Shown: one piece after another, positions 1 to 7,864 of the stretch
How positions within the stretch are numbered: the stretch's first letter is position 1
Layout of the letters: the number at the start of each line of letters is the position of its first letter
NCBI GenBank assembly: GCA_014138725.1
Contig: JACJID010000008.1
Coordinates: forward strand, 62,001-126,000
Origin: Kutzneria viridogrisea
Lineage (GTDB): Bacteria > Actinomycetota > Actinomycetes > Mycobacteriales > Pseudonocardiaceae
Reading direction: 5' to 3'
Length of the DNA stretch: 64,000 bases
Position numbers and translations under genes: made by a program
The notes under the pieces: generated by a model
Databases searched by the model: none
Told to the model about the DNA's origin: nothing
Seen by the model: the letters and a program-made list of their open reading frames with translations, nothing else

Positions 1-290
1 AACAGCCCGTCGCCCGCGATGCCCCGGATCCTGGCCAGCGCCGGTGCCACGTGCTTGGCGAACCGGGTCTCGTCGGACAGCTCCGCGACCAGGTCGGCGC
101 CGGAGACCAACACGACCTCGTTGTCGAAGAAGCGCTTCGCGAAGATCGGGCCGAGTTCCTTGGCCAGCTTCATGTTGTCCTGGATCGGTGTGTCCCCGGA
201 GACTCCGAGCACGTCGCCGACGAAGGGGATCCGGTTCGCCGGGTGCGGCATGCCGGTCGTGTCGATCCCGGTGGTCTCGGGTGTAGCCAT
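1..290 (-). CDS. Cytochrome P450, CYP102-like, N-terminal part (cut by window edge)
   Basis: The ATG lies at 290-288 on the minus strand and the frame stays open for 96 codons to the window edge, so the heme-binding half is not visible. The visible part has the CYP102 (P450 BM3-like) layout: a proline-rich IPFVGDVLGV stretch at about residues 21-30, a KLAKELGPIF helix near 42, and the region SDETRFAKHV followed by GIAGDGL near 75-95. CYP102 enzymes are soluble fatty-acid hydroxylases, often fused to their own NADPH reductase; whether that fusion exists here cannot be seen. The gene faces a PAS-LuxR regulator across a short intergenic region that holds a palindrome, so that regulator may control it. 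Confidence 0.85.
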   Translation of the reverse strand, partial: MATPETTGIDTTGMPHPANRIPFVGDVLGVSGDTPIQDNMKLAKELGPIFAKRFFDNEVVLVSGADLVAELSDETRFAKHVAPALARIRGIAGDGL

Positions 291-370
291 CGTTCTACCT
301 CGCCCCAGATTCATTGTCTTCCCGCTGGCTCCCAGCCTGGCAGCACCGGGAGGGCACTGCCACGAGTCGG

Positions 371-388
371 ACTACAGGATCTTGTAGT
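371..388. promoter_or_regulatory. Palindrome between P450 and PAS-LuxR gene, probable operator
   Basis: ACTACAGGATCTTGTAGT is an 18-bp dyad with one mismatched pair, centred between two divergent genes. A TAGTCT hexamer at 385-390 ends seven bases before the GTG at 397, which fits a leaderless -10 for the regulator gene, so a protein bound here would overlap its promoter. The likely ligand is the neighbouring LuxR-type regulator; that is inference from position. Confidence 0.5.
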
Positions 389-396
389 CTTGCCCG

Positions 397-1017
397 GTGG
401 GTGACCCGGAGCACGAGATCGCCGAGCTCCAGCTCGCCCGGCGGCAGCTGGCCGTGTGGCGCAACAGGTTCTTCGCGTTGCTGGACCGCACCCCGGTGCC
501 GACCGCGATCTGCCTGGTCAACGGCACCGTACTGGGCGTGAACCCGGCCATGGCCGAGCTGTTCGGGACCTCCCCCAGAAACCTGCACGGTCGTGCGGTC
601 ATCGAGCTGGTGCAGCCCCGCTCACAGCGGGACTACGAGCGGGTGGTGCGCGACCTGGTCACCGGACGGCGCACCCGCCGGGTGCTCGCGGTGCGCTGGG
701 CCCAGGGCACCGGCCAGGTCACCGTGCAGGCCGTCGACGACGACGAGGGCACCGGACTGCTCGTCACGCTCCAGCCGGATCCGTTGCGGCACAACGTGAT
801 TCCCGAGCTGACCGAGCGCGAGCGGGCGGTGCTGCGGCTAGTGGCCCGCGGGGCGAGCTCGGCCGAGGCCGCCGCCGAGCTGGGCATCACCGCGGACGGG
901 GTCAACTACCACCTGACCCGGCTCACCGCCCGGCTGTCCGTACCCAATCGGGCAGCACTGATCGCACGTTCGTACACGCTGGGCCTGTTGGACGCGACCG
1001 CTTGGCCGCCGCGCTGA
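397..1017 (+). CDS. PAS domain-LuxR HTH transcriptional regulator
   Basis: A 206-aa protein with a PAS fold at roughly residues 20-115 (LLDRTPVPTAICLVNGTVLG, then PAMAELFG) and a C-terminal LuxR-type HTH at about 135-195 (ELTERERAVLRLVARGASSA, then VNYHLTRLTARL). Proteins with this two-domain plan sense a signal through PAS and bind DNA as dimers; they often sit beside oxygenase or natural-product genes. The GTG at 397 was chosen because a TAGTCT -10-like hexamer ends seven bases before it, suggesting leaderless translation. A hairpin terminator follows the stop. The divergent CYP102-like gene and the shared palindrome make that P450 the most likely target; no effector can be named. Confidence 0.85.
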   Translation: MGDPEHEIAELQLARRQLAVWRNRFFALLDRTPVPTAICLVNGTVLGVNPAMAELFGTSPRNLHGRAVIELVQPRSQRDYERVVRDLVTGRRTRRVLAVRWAQGTGQVTVQAVDDDEGTGLLVTLQPDPLRHNVIPELTERERAVLRLVARGASSAEAAAELGITADGVNYHLTRLTARLSVPNRAALIARSYTLGLLDATAWPPR

Positions 1018-1074
1018 TGCGACACCCGGCCGGTGTGACCCAGGACACCACTGGTCCCCCGAACGCAGCTGTTG

Positions 1075-1092
1075 GCGGATTGCCCAATCCGC
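1075..1092 (+). terminator. Hairpin terminator after PAS-LuxR gene
   Basis: GCGGATT-GCCC-AATCCGC is a perfect 7-bp stem with a 4-nt loop, 57 bases after the stop codon and followed by a short T-containing tract. Confidence 0.6.
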
Positions 1093-1112
1093 TACGCTTT
1101 CTGGACTAAGTC

Positions 1113-1153
1113 GGTCAGGACCGTGCCGACGCGCATCGTGCGCGGCCCTGACC
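1113..1153. terminator. Second hairpin between convergent genes
   Basis: GGTCAGG (1113-1119) pairs with CCTGACC (1147-1153) around an inner GCGCA-TCG-TGCGC stem at 1131-1143. It lies just past the 3' end of the minus-strand SRPBCC gene and probably ends its transcript. Confidence 0.5.
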
Positions 1154-1172
1154 GGCTTTCCCTTTGCCCGCG

Positions 1173-1625
1173 TCAGGATTGCTCGGCGAGTTCCTTCAGC
1201 TTCCGCAGGGTCTCGACGATGTTGCGTCGGTTGTGCGCCGCCCGGTCGCGGACCCCGGTGGCCAGCGGCCCGATCACGGCGCGGAACAGCGCGTTGCGGC
1301 GATCGACCGTTCGTTCCTCCACCCGACAGCCCGAACCGGTCGGCTCGATCAGGTACTCCCACTCCGCCAGCGCCATGCCCAGGCTGCTGACCAGGTAGCC
1401 GAACCGCCTGCCGGGCTCGGCGTGCAGCACGCGCGCGGTGGTCGACCAGCGCCGCCCGCCGTGCCGGTTGCTGCCCCGGAAGCGCGCCCCCACCGAGGGC
1501 CCGGTCGCCCCGCCCAGCCACTGCGAGCCGGAGCACTCGGCGGTGAACCGGTGCTGCCCGGTGACCTCGCTGACCAACTCGTACACCCGTTCGGCCGGGG
1601 CGGCGATCTCCACGGCGGCACTCAC
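1173..1625 (-). CDS. SRPBCC family protein (polyketide cyclase/dehydrase-like)
   Basis: A 150-aa protein starting [20 protein letters not shown], typical of the SRPBCC (START/Bet v1-like) fold that encloses a hydrophobic ligand. The central region ([15 protein letters not shown]) and the closing helix ([20 protein letters not shown]) match the small actinobacterial members annotated as polyketide cyclase/dehydrase, whose true ligands are mostly unknown. Start taken at GTG 1625-1623; a GTG 15 bases upstream in the same frame is possible. A 12-bp perfect palindrome lies 28 bp upstream of the start. It is divergent from the mycothiol dehydrogenase gene. No catalytic claim is made. Confidence 0.8.
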   Translation of the reverse strand: MSAAVEIAAPAERVYELVSEVTGQHRFTAECSGSQWLGGATGPSVGARFRGSNRHGGRRWSTTARVLHAEPGRRFGYLVSSLGMALAEWEYLIEPTGSGCRVEERTVDRRNALFRAVIGPLATGVRDRAAHNRRNIVETLRKLKELAEQS

Positions 1626-1652
1626 TGGTTCTGCTCGCACAGCCTGTTCAAC

Positions 1653-1664
1653 GAACGATCGTTC
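1653..1664. promoter_or_regulatory. Perfect palindrome, possible TetR-type operator
   Basis: GAACGATCGTTC is a perfect 12-bp palindrome upstream of the SRPBCC gene and on the promoter side of the divergent mycothiol dehydrogenase gene. TetR-family proteins commonly bind sites of this size and spacing, but no such regulator is adjacent. Confidence 0.35.
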
Positions 1665-1758
1665 ATGGGGTTTCGACCCGTGCGGGGGTCGCGATAGCCG
1701 CATGGGCGTGCCAGGCTGCTCACGGAGTTGGCGAGGATGCCGGAGGGACGGTGGGCTG

Positions 1759-2850
1759 ATGCCGCACGAGGTTCGCGGAGTCGTGTCGATGGGCAAGGGC
1801 GAGCCGGTCGGTGTGCAGACCGTGCTGGTGCCCGACCCGGGACCCGGCGAGGTCGTGGTGAAGGTGCAGGCGTGCGGGGTCTGCCACACCGACCTGCACT
1901 ACCGCGAGGGCGGCATCAACGACGAGTTCCCGTTCCTGCTCGGCCACGAGGCCGCGGGCGTCGTGGAACAGGTCGGCGAGGGCGTGCACAACGTCTCCCC
2001 CGGCGAGTTCGTGATCCTGAACTGGCGCGCGGTGTGCGGCCAGTGCCGCGCCTGCCGCCGGGGACGGCCCTGGTACTGCTTCGACACGTTCAACGCCGCC
2101 CAGCCGATGACCCTGGCCAGCGGGCAGCCGCTGAGCCCCGCGCTGGGCATCGGGGCGTTCGCCGAGAAGACGCTGGTCCACAGTGGACAGTGCACCCCGG
2201 TGGACCCCCGGGTGCGGCCCGAGGTGGCCGGGCTGCTCGGCTGCGGGGTGATGGCCGGGCTGGGCGCGGCGATCAACACCGGCGGGGTGGGCCGGGGCGA
2301 CACGGTGGCGGTGATCGGCTGCGGCGGGGTCGGCGGCGCGGCGGTGGCCGGTGCCGTGCTGGCCGGGGCGAGCAAGGTCATCGCGGTGGACGTGGACCAG
2401 CGCAAGCTGGACTGGGCCACCGGGTTCGGCGCCACGCACACGCTCAACGCCCGCGAGGGCGGGGACGTGGTGGCGCGCGTCCAGGAGCTGACCGGGGGCT
2501 TCGGCGCCGACGTGGTGATCGACGCGGTCGGCCGCCCGGAGACCTGGAAGCAGGCGTTCTACGCCCGCGACCTGGCGGGCACGGTCGTGCTGGTGGGCGT
2601 GCCGACCCCGGACATGCGACTCGAGCTGCCGCTGATCGACTTCTTCTCCCGTGGCGGATCTCTCAAGTCCTCCTGGTACGGCGACTGCCTGCCCTCCCGC
2701 GACTTCCCGCTGCTGGTCGACCTGCACCTGCAGGGCAGGCTGCCGCTGGAGAAGTTCGTCACGGAGCAGATCGCGCTGGACCAGGTGGAGCAGTCCTTCG
2801 AGCGGATGCAACGCGGTGACGTGCTGCGCAGCGTGGTCGTCTTCGACTAG
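1759..2850 (+). CDS. mscR: S-(hydroxymethyl)mycothiol dehydrogenase
   Basis: A 363-aa zinc-dependent medium-chain dehydrogenase that oxidises the adduct of formaldehyde and mycothiol with NAD, part of actinobacterial formaldehyde detoxification. Catalytic zinc ligands are seen at Cys42 (ACGVCHTD) and His63 (LLGHEA), and structural zinc ligands at Cys93, Cys96, Cys99 and Cys107. The NAD fold has [14 protein letters not shown] near residue 185. Stretches such as [32 protein letters not shown] and [11 protein letters not shown] are the hallmark of the mycothiol-specific branch (M. tuberculosis AdhE2/MscR). ATG 1759 was chosen because GGAGGG lies upstream and the protein then begins as its relatives do. 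A metallo-beta-lactamase-fold hydrolase often follows this gene in other actinomycetes; here a gamma-glutamylcyclotransferase-like gene follows after ten bases. Confidence 0.93.
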   Translation: MPHEVRGVVSMGKGEPVGVQTVLVPDPGPGEVVVKVQACGVCHTDLHYREGGINDEFPFLLGHEAAGVVEQVGEGVHNVSPGEFVILNWRAVCGQCRACRRGRPWYCFDTFNAAQPMTLASGQPLSPALGIGAFAEKTLVHSGQCTPVDPRVRPEVAGLLGCGVMAGLGAAINTGGVGRGDTVAVIGCGGVGGAAVAGAVLAGASKVIAVDVDQRKLDWATGFGATHTLNAREGGDVVARVQELTGGFGADVVIDAVGRPETWKQAFYARDLAGTVVLVGVPTPDMRLELPLIDFFSRGGSLKSSWYGDCLPSRDFPLLVDLHLQGRLPLEKFVTEQIALDQVEQSFERMQRGDVLRSVVVFD

Positions 2851-2860
2851 AAACGACTGG

Positions 2861-3907
2861 GTGCGCAGACCGTTCCGTGACGAGGAGTACCCGGCAGCGC
2901 CCTACCCCGGCGCCCGTCCAGACGTGTCCTTCGTGCATCTCGACGGGGTCGGCCTGCCGCTGAGCCCCGCGCGCGGTCTGGCCGGGTGGCGGGTGGACTC
3001 CTCCGGCGAGGACCTGGACGACTGGCTGGCCGCCCGCGGGGCGGTGCCGCTCGCGGACCGGGTCCCGGTGCTGGCCTACGGCTCGAACGCCTGCCCGTCC
3101 AAGATCACGTGGCTGCGGGAGTCGCTCGGACTCACCGGGCCGGTGGTGGCGCTGCGGGCGCGCTGCGAGGGGCTGAGCGCGGTGTGGGCCGCGGGCCTGC
3201 GGGTGGTCGACGACCAGCGGCCCGCCACGCTGATGGCCGCGCCCGGCGTGGTCGAGGAGCACGCGGTGTGGCTGGCCAGCCCCGACCAGGTGCGGGTCCT
3301 CGACACCTGCGAGGGCCGGGGCAGGCGGTACCGGCTGGCGGGGGTGCGCAGCGGGCGGGTGCTGCTCGAGGACGGGGCGGTGGTGGACCGGGTGCTGGCC
3401 TACGTGGCCGCCTCCCGGATCCGCCGCCCGCTGCTGGCAGGCGGCAAACCGGTGCGCTGCGCCGAGGTGAGCCAGGCCGACGCGCGCGAACTGGACGGCA
3501 GGCGCAGCGGGCCGGACGGCCTGCGGGCGGCCACCGTGCGGGGCATACCGCACCCGAACTCCTGGCCCGCCAGGGTCTTCGTCTACGGCACGCTGCAACC
3601 GGGCGGTCGTGCGTGGCGGCTGATCAGGCCGATGGTCGTCGGCAGGCCCCGTCCGGTGCGGGTGCCCGGCACGCTGTACGACACCGGGCTGGGCTACCCG
3701 GCGCTGCGGCTGGGCGGGTCCGGCGAGGTGCCCGGTGCGGTGCTGACCCTGCGCGACCCGGCGGCCTGCCTGCCCGTGCTGGACGAGTACGAGGGCGAGC
3801 AGTACCGCAGGGTGCGCGTCACGCTGCCGGACGGCGAGGTGTGCTGGACCTACGTGTGGATCGAGGCGGTGCGGGGCATGCGCGTGCTCGCCGAGGGCTG
3901 GGCATGA
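2861..3907 (+). CDS. Gamma-glutamylcyclotransferase-like protein with two GGCT folds
   Basis: A 348-aa protein starting at GTG 2861, ten bases after mscR, so probably cotranscribed with it. The C-terminal half is a clear GGCT/AIG2 domain: VFVYGTLQPGG near residue 239 and the acidic motif LDEYEGEQY near 307, where the family has its catalytic Glu. The N-terminal half also has a GGCT signature, LAYGSNACPSK at residues 71-81, and its own LDTCEGRGRRY near 146. The protein therefore looks like a tandem duplication of the fold. GGCT enzymes cyclise a gamma-glutamyl group to 5-oxoproline. The substrate here is unknown; mycothiol has no gamma-glutamyl group, so gamma-glutamyl-cysteine or an ergothioneine intermediate is more plausible. 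Confidence 0.8.
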   Translation: MRRPFRDEEYPAAPYPGARPDVSFVHLDGVGLPLSPARGLAGWRVDSSGEDLDDWLAARGAVPLADRVPVLAYGSNACPSKITWLRESLGLTGPVVALRARCEGLSAVWAAGLRVVDDQRPATLMAAPGVVEEHAVWLASPDQVRVLDTCEGRGRRYRLAGVRSGRVLLEDGAVVDRVLAYVAASRIRRPLLAGGKPVRCAEVSQADARELDGRRSGPDGLRAATVRGIPHPNSWPARVFVYGTLQPGGRAWRLIRPMVVGRPRPVRVPGTLYDTGLGYPALRLGGSGEVPGAVLTLRDPAACLPVLDEYEGEQYRRVRVTLPDGEVCWTYVWIEAVRGMRVLAEGWA

Positions 3908-4000
3908 CCCGATCGGACCAGTGACCGGGAGCAACCAGTCGACTACTCCGCACGTCTTGGGGGCGGACCCGCAGCCCTGGCGGGTCAGGAGGTGATCAGC

Positions 4001-4690
4001 ATGGTCCGCACCCGAACCACGATCACAGCCGCCCTGCTCGGTACCGCGACCTGTCTGGTGGTCGCGGGCTGTGGCGGCGCGCAACCCACAGCGGCGAGCA
4101 ACAAGGCCCCGCTCACCCCGAGTACACCGGCTGCCCAGGCCCCGGCCACCAGCGTCTTAGCCCCGAGCAGCACCGCGGTGGCCGCACCGCCCAGCTCCAC
4201 GGCCACCGCGCCCCCCGAGCCCAGCAACTCCCCGGAAACGGCCACCGCCACCCTGTTCCAGACCCCGCGCACGACCCGGTGCAGCGCGGGCGTGCTCTCC
4301 GGCAAGATCACCGACATCGCCGCGGGAGTGGGCCAGCGCACGGCCCACTTCACCGTGACCAACACCGGCGCGAGCACCTGCACCCTGTACGGCTACGGCG
4401 GTTTCGCCCTGGTCGGCGCGGACGGCAAGGCGGTGCCGACCAGCCTGAAGTGGGTCGCCAGGCCGGGGCCCAGCCTGGTGAGCCTCGCACCGGGGCACGC
4501 GGCCGCGATGACCCTGCACTGGTCGGTGGTCGCCGACGGCTCGGAGTCGGACACCGGCCCGTGCGAGCCCACCGCCACCAAGATCGAGTCGATCCCGCCT
4601 GACGAGACCGAGCCGATGACCGCCGCCTGGACCTTCGGCCAGGTGTGCGGCCGAGGCGCGATCGAGAGCAGCGCGTTCTACCCGGTCTGA
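4001..4690 (+). CDS. Secreted lipoprotein with DUF4232-type domain
   Basis: A 229-aa lipoprotein. The signal peptide has a basic start (MVRTRTTITAALLG), a hydrophobic core and the lipobox VVAGC with Cys24 as the lipidated residue. A Thr/Pro/Ser-rich linker of about 50 residues follows, then a domain of about 130 residues (CSAGVLSGKITDIAAGVGQR, TNTGASTCTLYGYGG, LAPGHAAAMTLHW) matching the actinobacterial DUF4232 family of cell-surface proteins with no known function. ATG 4001 was preferred over GTG 3992 because AGGAGG at 3987-3992 then has normal spacing. Cysteines in the mature domain may form disulfides. Confidence 0.85.
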   Translation: MVRTRTTITAALLGTATCLVVAGCGGAQPTAASNKAPLTPSTPAAQAPATSVLAPSSTAVAAPPSSTATAPPEPSNSPETATATLFQTPRTTRCSAGVLSGKITDIAAGVGQRTAHFTVTNTGASTCTLYGYGGFALVGADGKAVPTSLKWVARPGPSLVSLAPGHAAAMTLHWSVVADGSESDTGPCEPTATKIESIPPDETEPMTAAWTFGQVCGRGAIESSAFYPV

Positions 4691-4727
4691 TCCCCCACCG
4701 CACCGCCAGGTGTGCTGGAGTGGTGGG

Positions 4728-5540
4728 GTGGCCGACATGATCGAGTGGAAACTGAACGGGCACGGTGGCCAGCTGGCCGCCCGCACCTGGGCGAACCCGG
4801 GGGCGAGCTGGCTGGCCGTGCTCGTGCACGGGTACGGCGAGCACCTGGGGCGCTACGAGCACGTGGCGCGGACCCTGGTCACGGCCGGGGCCGTGGTGAT
4901 CGGCGCCGACCACATCGGGCACGGCGACTCCGCGGGCGAGCGCGTGCTGGTGACCGACTTCGAGCAGGTCGTCGCCGATGTGGACCGGGTGATCGAGGCC
5001 GCGGGCACCGAGCACTCCGGGCTGCCCGTGGTGCTGATCGGGCACTCGCTGGGCGGCGCGATCGCGGTGCGCTACGCCCAGCAGCACCCCGAGCGGCTGA
5101 CCGCCATGGTGCTGTCCGCCCCGGTGCTCGGCAGCTGGCACGCCCTGGACCTGCTGGAGTACGAGCAGATCCCGGACACGCCGATCGACCCGGACACGCT
5201 GTCCCGGGACCCCGCCGTCGGTGCCGCCTACGCCGCCGACCCGCTGGTGTGGCACGGGCCGTTCAAGCGGGAGACCCTGCGGGCGCTGGACGAGCTGTTG
5301 CAGACGATCAACTTCGACCAGCCGCTTGGCGACGAGCTGCCCGTGCTGTGGCTGCACGGGGACGAGGACACGCTCGTCGAGCAGGCCGACACGCGCGCGG
5401 GCACCGACCGGGTGCGTGGGCTCGGCTTCCAGGAGCACACCTACATCGGCGCCCGGCACGAGCTGTTCAACGAGGTGAACAAGGACGAGGTCCTGTTCGA
5501 CGTGGTCGCCTTCGTGCGCGAGGTGCTGGCAGCGCGGTAG
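4728..5540 (+). CDS. Alpha/beta hydrolase, monoacylglycerol lipase type
   Basis: A 270-aa serine hydrolase. The nucleophile elbow is GHSLGG with Ser107; the acid is probably Asp214 in HGDEDTLV and the base His244 in GARHELFNE, which is the monoacylglycerol lipase pattern. The oxyanion region HGYGEHLGRYEHVA at residues 34-47 is also typical of that family (Hydrolase_4). There is no signal peptide, so it should act in the cytoplasm on monoacylglycerols or similar esters. GTG 4728 was chosen because GGAG at 4717-4720 is well spaced; ATG 4737 is an in-frame alternative. A dienelactone-hydrolase-like gene follows 21 bases later and may share the transcript. Confidence 0.85.
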   Translation: MADMIEWKLNGHGGQLAARTWANPGASWLAVLVHGYGEHLGRYEHVARTLVTAGAVVIGADHIGHGDSAGERVLVTDFEQVVADVDRVIEAAGTEHSGLPVVLIGHSLGGAIAVRYAQQHPERLTAMVLSAPVLGSWHALDLLEYEQIPDTPIDPDTLSRDPAVGAAYAADPLVWHGPFKRETLRALDELLQTINFDQPLGDELPVLWLHGDEDTLVEQADTRAGTDRVRGLGFQEHTYIGARHELFNEVNKDEVLFDVVAFVREVLAAR

Positions 5541-5561
5541 GCCGTGGGCTAGCGTCGGTCC

Positions 5562-6260
5562 GTGGACATCAGGATCCCGACCTCGTCCGGGCCGATCAAC
5601 GCCCACCTCGCCGTGCCGCTGGGCGAAGGCCCCTGGCCGGGGGTCGTCGTGATCCCCGACGTCACCGGCCTGCACGACGACGTCCGGGCCATCGCCGGGC
5701 GGTTCGCCACCGCCGGGTACCTGGCCGTGGTCCCCGACCTGTACAGCCGCGGCGGCTTCCTGCGCTGCGTGCGCACCGTGTTCAGCCAGCTCAACGCGGG
5801 CCGGGGCCAGGCCTTCGACGACATCGAGGCCGCCCGCCAGTTCCTGGTCGGCCGCGCCGACTGCACCGGCAAGGTCGGCGTGGCCGGGTTCTGCCTCGGC
5901 GGCGGTTTCGCCCTGCTCACCGCCCCGCGCGGGTTCGACGCCTCCGCCCCGTACTACGGCATGCTGCCCGAGGACCGGGCGCTGCTCGACGGGGCCTGCC
6001 CGGTCGTGGCCAGCTTCGGCCGCAAGGACTTCACCCTCAAGGGGGCCGCCGCCACCTTGGAGCGCGAGCTGACCGCCCGCGGGGTGCCGCACGACGTCAA
6101 GGAGTACGCCGAGGCCGGGCACAGCTTCGCCAACCGGCTGCCCGCCGCCCCGCTGTTCCGCGTGCTGGGCTTCGGCTACCACCACGACTCCTCCGAGGAC
6201 GCGTGGCGCCGCGTGCTGACCTTCTTCGGCGAGCACCTGTCGGTGGCCGAAACGTCATGA
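5562..6260 (+). CDS. Dienelactone hydrolase family protein
   Basis: A 232-aa alpha/beta hydrolase of the dienelactone hydrolase family. The nucleophile is Cys111 in GFCLGGG, with Asp156 (SFGRKD) and His187 (AGHSF) completing the Cys-Asp-His triad. Classical members open dienelactones in chlorocatechol breakdown, but most actinobacterial relatives have no proven substrate and there is no catechol pathway nearby. The GTG at 5562 gives the expected family N-terminus. Its TGA stop (6258-6260) lies inside the left arm of a long palindrome, so the end of this mRNA would fold into a 25-bp hairpin that can act as terminator or stabiliser. Confidence 0.85.
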   Translation: MDIRIPTSSGPINAHLAVPLGEGPWPGVVVIPDVTGLHDDVRAIAGRFATAGYLAVVPDLYSRGGFLRCVRTVFSQLNAGRGQAFDDIEAARQFLVGRADCTGKVGVAGFCLGGGFALLTAPRGFDASAPYYGMLPEDRALLDGACPVVASFGRKDFTLKGAAATLERELTARGVPHDVKEYAEAGHSFANRLPAAPLFRVLGFGYHHDSSEDAWRRVLTFFGEHLSVAETS

Positions 6261-6307
6261 AGGTGCCGTTCGGGACGTCCAGCGTCCCGAACGGCACCTT
6301 CATGACG
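6253..6307. repeat. Long palindromic repeat, copy 1 (25-bp perfect stem)
   Basis: The arm at 6253-6277, starting CGTCATGAAGGTGCC, is perfectly complementary to 6283-6307 around a 5-nt loop. It overlaps the stop codon of the hydrolase gene. A second, diverged member is at 7865-7917. Both read ATGAAGGTGCC or ATGAAAGTGCC inward from each end and differ by paired changes. It may work as a terminator. A truncated Uma2 gene lies directly behind it. Confidence 0.85.
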
Positions 6308-6316
6308 TGCCGAGGG

Positions 6317-6583
6317 TGGGCCCTGATCCTGCTGGCGGTCGAGGTGGGGTTCCGCGGTTCACGTCGCGAGGACCGCGGTTCCAGGCCGCTCGCCTACGCG
6401 GAGGCCGGTATCCCGTACTACTGGCGGGTGGAGAGCCCGGCCAGTGGCGCTCTGGCCCTGGCGGTGCACACCTACGAGCTCGACAGCTCGACCGGTGAGT
6501 ACGTCGCGACCGGAGTGCACGACACCAGCCTGACCACCGGTCTGCCCGAGCGGGTGGAGATCGACCTGAGCACGTTGAGCTGA
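6317..6583 (+). pseudogene. Uma2-family (DUF820) endonuclease, C-terminal remnant
   Basis: The frame ending at TGA 6581-6583 reads LLAVEV, then SRREDRG, then LAYAEAGIPYYWRVE and ends VEIDLSTLS. This matches the last 85 or so residues of Uma2-family PD-(D/E)XK proteins, which are usually about 190 aa long and abundant in actinomycetes. The N-terminal half is absent and the segment after VEV is altered (GFRGS where relatives have VSPGS). The only in-frame ATG (6302) lies inside the palindrome. I read this as a truncated gene. It could still be translated from that ATG, but it would lack part of the nuclease fold. Confidence 0.65.
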
Positions 6584-6660
6584 CTCACCTCGACGCGCGC
6601 CGCGAATCGCTGTTTGATCAATTTGTCCGGGCGGCTCGCGGCGGTGGGAGAGGAAGCTTC

Positions 6661-7863
6661 GTGGCACACAGGATCCTGGTCGTCGGGGCGGGGCAGGCGG
6701 GGCTCACGTTCGCGCTGCTCGCGTTGCGGGCCGGGCACGAGGTCACCGTGGCCACCGACCGGAGCCCCGAGCAGGTGGCCGCCGGACCGCCGATGTCCAC
6801 GCAGTTGCAGTGGTCGCCGTCCCTGGCCGTTGAGCGCGAGCACGGGCTCGACCACTGGCAGGACAAGGCGCCCCAGGTCACCCACCTGGCCGCCGCGGTG
6901 CGCGGCCGCACCCCGATGGCGTGGCGCGGCGCCCTGGCCGCCCCCGCTCAGTCAGTGGACCAGCGGGTCAAGTTCCCCCGGTTGATGGGCGAGGTCGACG
7001 AGCACCCGCGCGGTCGGCTGCACGTCGGCCCGCTCGGCGTGGCGGCGGTCGACGCCTTGGCCTTGCGACTGCGGTCCGATCTCGTCGTGGTGACCGCCGG
7101 ACGCGGCGAACTGGGCGCGCTGTTCCCGGTCCGCGCGGAACACACCCCGCACAGCGCGCCGCAACGGCAGTTGGCCCTGGTCTACCTGGCCGACGAGGTG
7201 GTCGACACCGCGGCCTGCGCCGCGATCCCGCCGTACGGCGAGGTGTTCACCGTGCCGCTGTGGTCGGCGGACGGACCGGCCCGCGGGCTGATGATCGAGG
7301 CGTACGTGGGCGGTCCGTGGGACGTGTTCCGCGGCATCACCGACCCGGTCGAGCTGCGGGCACGGATGCTCGGCCTGCTGCGCGAATCCGCTCCCGCCGA
7401 ACACGACCGTGTCCGGTCACTGCCGTTGACCGACCCCACCGCCGGGTTGTCCGGTGCCGTCGTGCCACGGGTCGCCCACCCGGTCACCACCCTGCCGTCC
7501 GGCCGCCTGGTCTGGGGCCTGGGTGACGTCGTCGCCCGCTCCGACCCGTTGAGCGGCCAGGGCGCGAACTCGGCCGTGCACATGGCCGCCCACTACGTCG
7601 AGGCTCTGGGCGATGACTTGTCCGCCCCACGGCTGACCAGCGTGTTCGACGCCTACTGGGACCGGTACGGGCACGCCGCGGCCCAGTTCGGACACGCCAT
7701 CACGGCACCGTCGCAGCCGCACGTGCGCCGTGTCATGGCCGCCGCGGTGCGGCACCCCGAGGCCGCCGCCATGCTCGCCCGCTCCTACGAACGGCCCGAC
7801 GTGGCCATGACCTGGATGGGCTCCCCGAGCCGAACGGACGAGCTGCTGGCCGGTCTGACGTGA
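6661..7863 (+). CDS. Styrene/indole monooxygenase StyA-like flavoprotein
   Basis: A 400-aa FAD-dependent monooxygenase. The N-terminal dinucleotide fold starts at residue 3 (HRILVVGAGQAGLTFALLAL) and the second FAD segment is near 285-305 (LVWGLGDVVARSDPLSGQGA). The sequence between and the C-terminal helices (RYGHAAAQFGHAITAP, MTWMGSPSRTDEL) match StyA/indole monooxygenases, which epoxidise styrene or oxidise indole using reduced FAD from a separate reductase, StyB. No StyB-like reductase gene is adjacent, so reduced flavin must come from elsewhere. GTG 6661 follows GAGAGGAA at good spacing. The stop codon touches the second palindromic repeat. The natural substrate is unknown. Confidence 0.82.
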   Translation: MAHRILVVGAGQAGLTFALLALRAGHEVTVATDRSPEQVAAGPPMSTQLQWSPSLAVEREHGLDHWQDKAPQVTHLAAAVRGRTPMAWRGALAAPAQSVDQRVKFPRLMGEVDEHPRGRLHVGPLGVAAVDALALRLRSDLVVVTAGRGELGALFPVRAEHTPHSAPQRQLALVYLADEVVDTAACAAIPPYGEVFTVPLWSADGPARGLMIEAYVGGPWDVFRGITDPVELRARMLGLLRESAPAEHDRVRSLPLTDPTAGLSGAVVPRVAHPVTTLPSGRLVWGLGDVVARSDPLSGQGANSAVHMAAHYVEALGDDLSAPRLTSVFDAYWDRYGHAAAQFGHAITAPSQPHVRRVMAAAVRHPEAAAMLARSYERPDVAMTWMGSPSRTDELLAGLT

Positions 7864-7864
7864 C

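Noticed and set aside
4350-6236. 628-codon open frame on the minus strand
   Set aside because: It runs opposite to the lipoprotein, lipase and hydrolase genes, which have catalytic motifs; it is a high-GC shadow frame.
6257-6303. Short MKVPFGT peptides encoded on both strands of the palindromes
   Set aside because: They follow automatically from the palindrome sequence and are not independent coding evidence.
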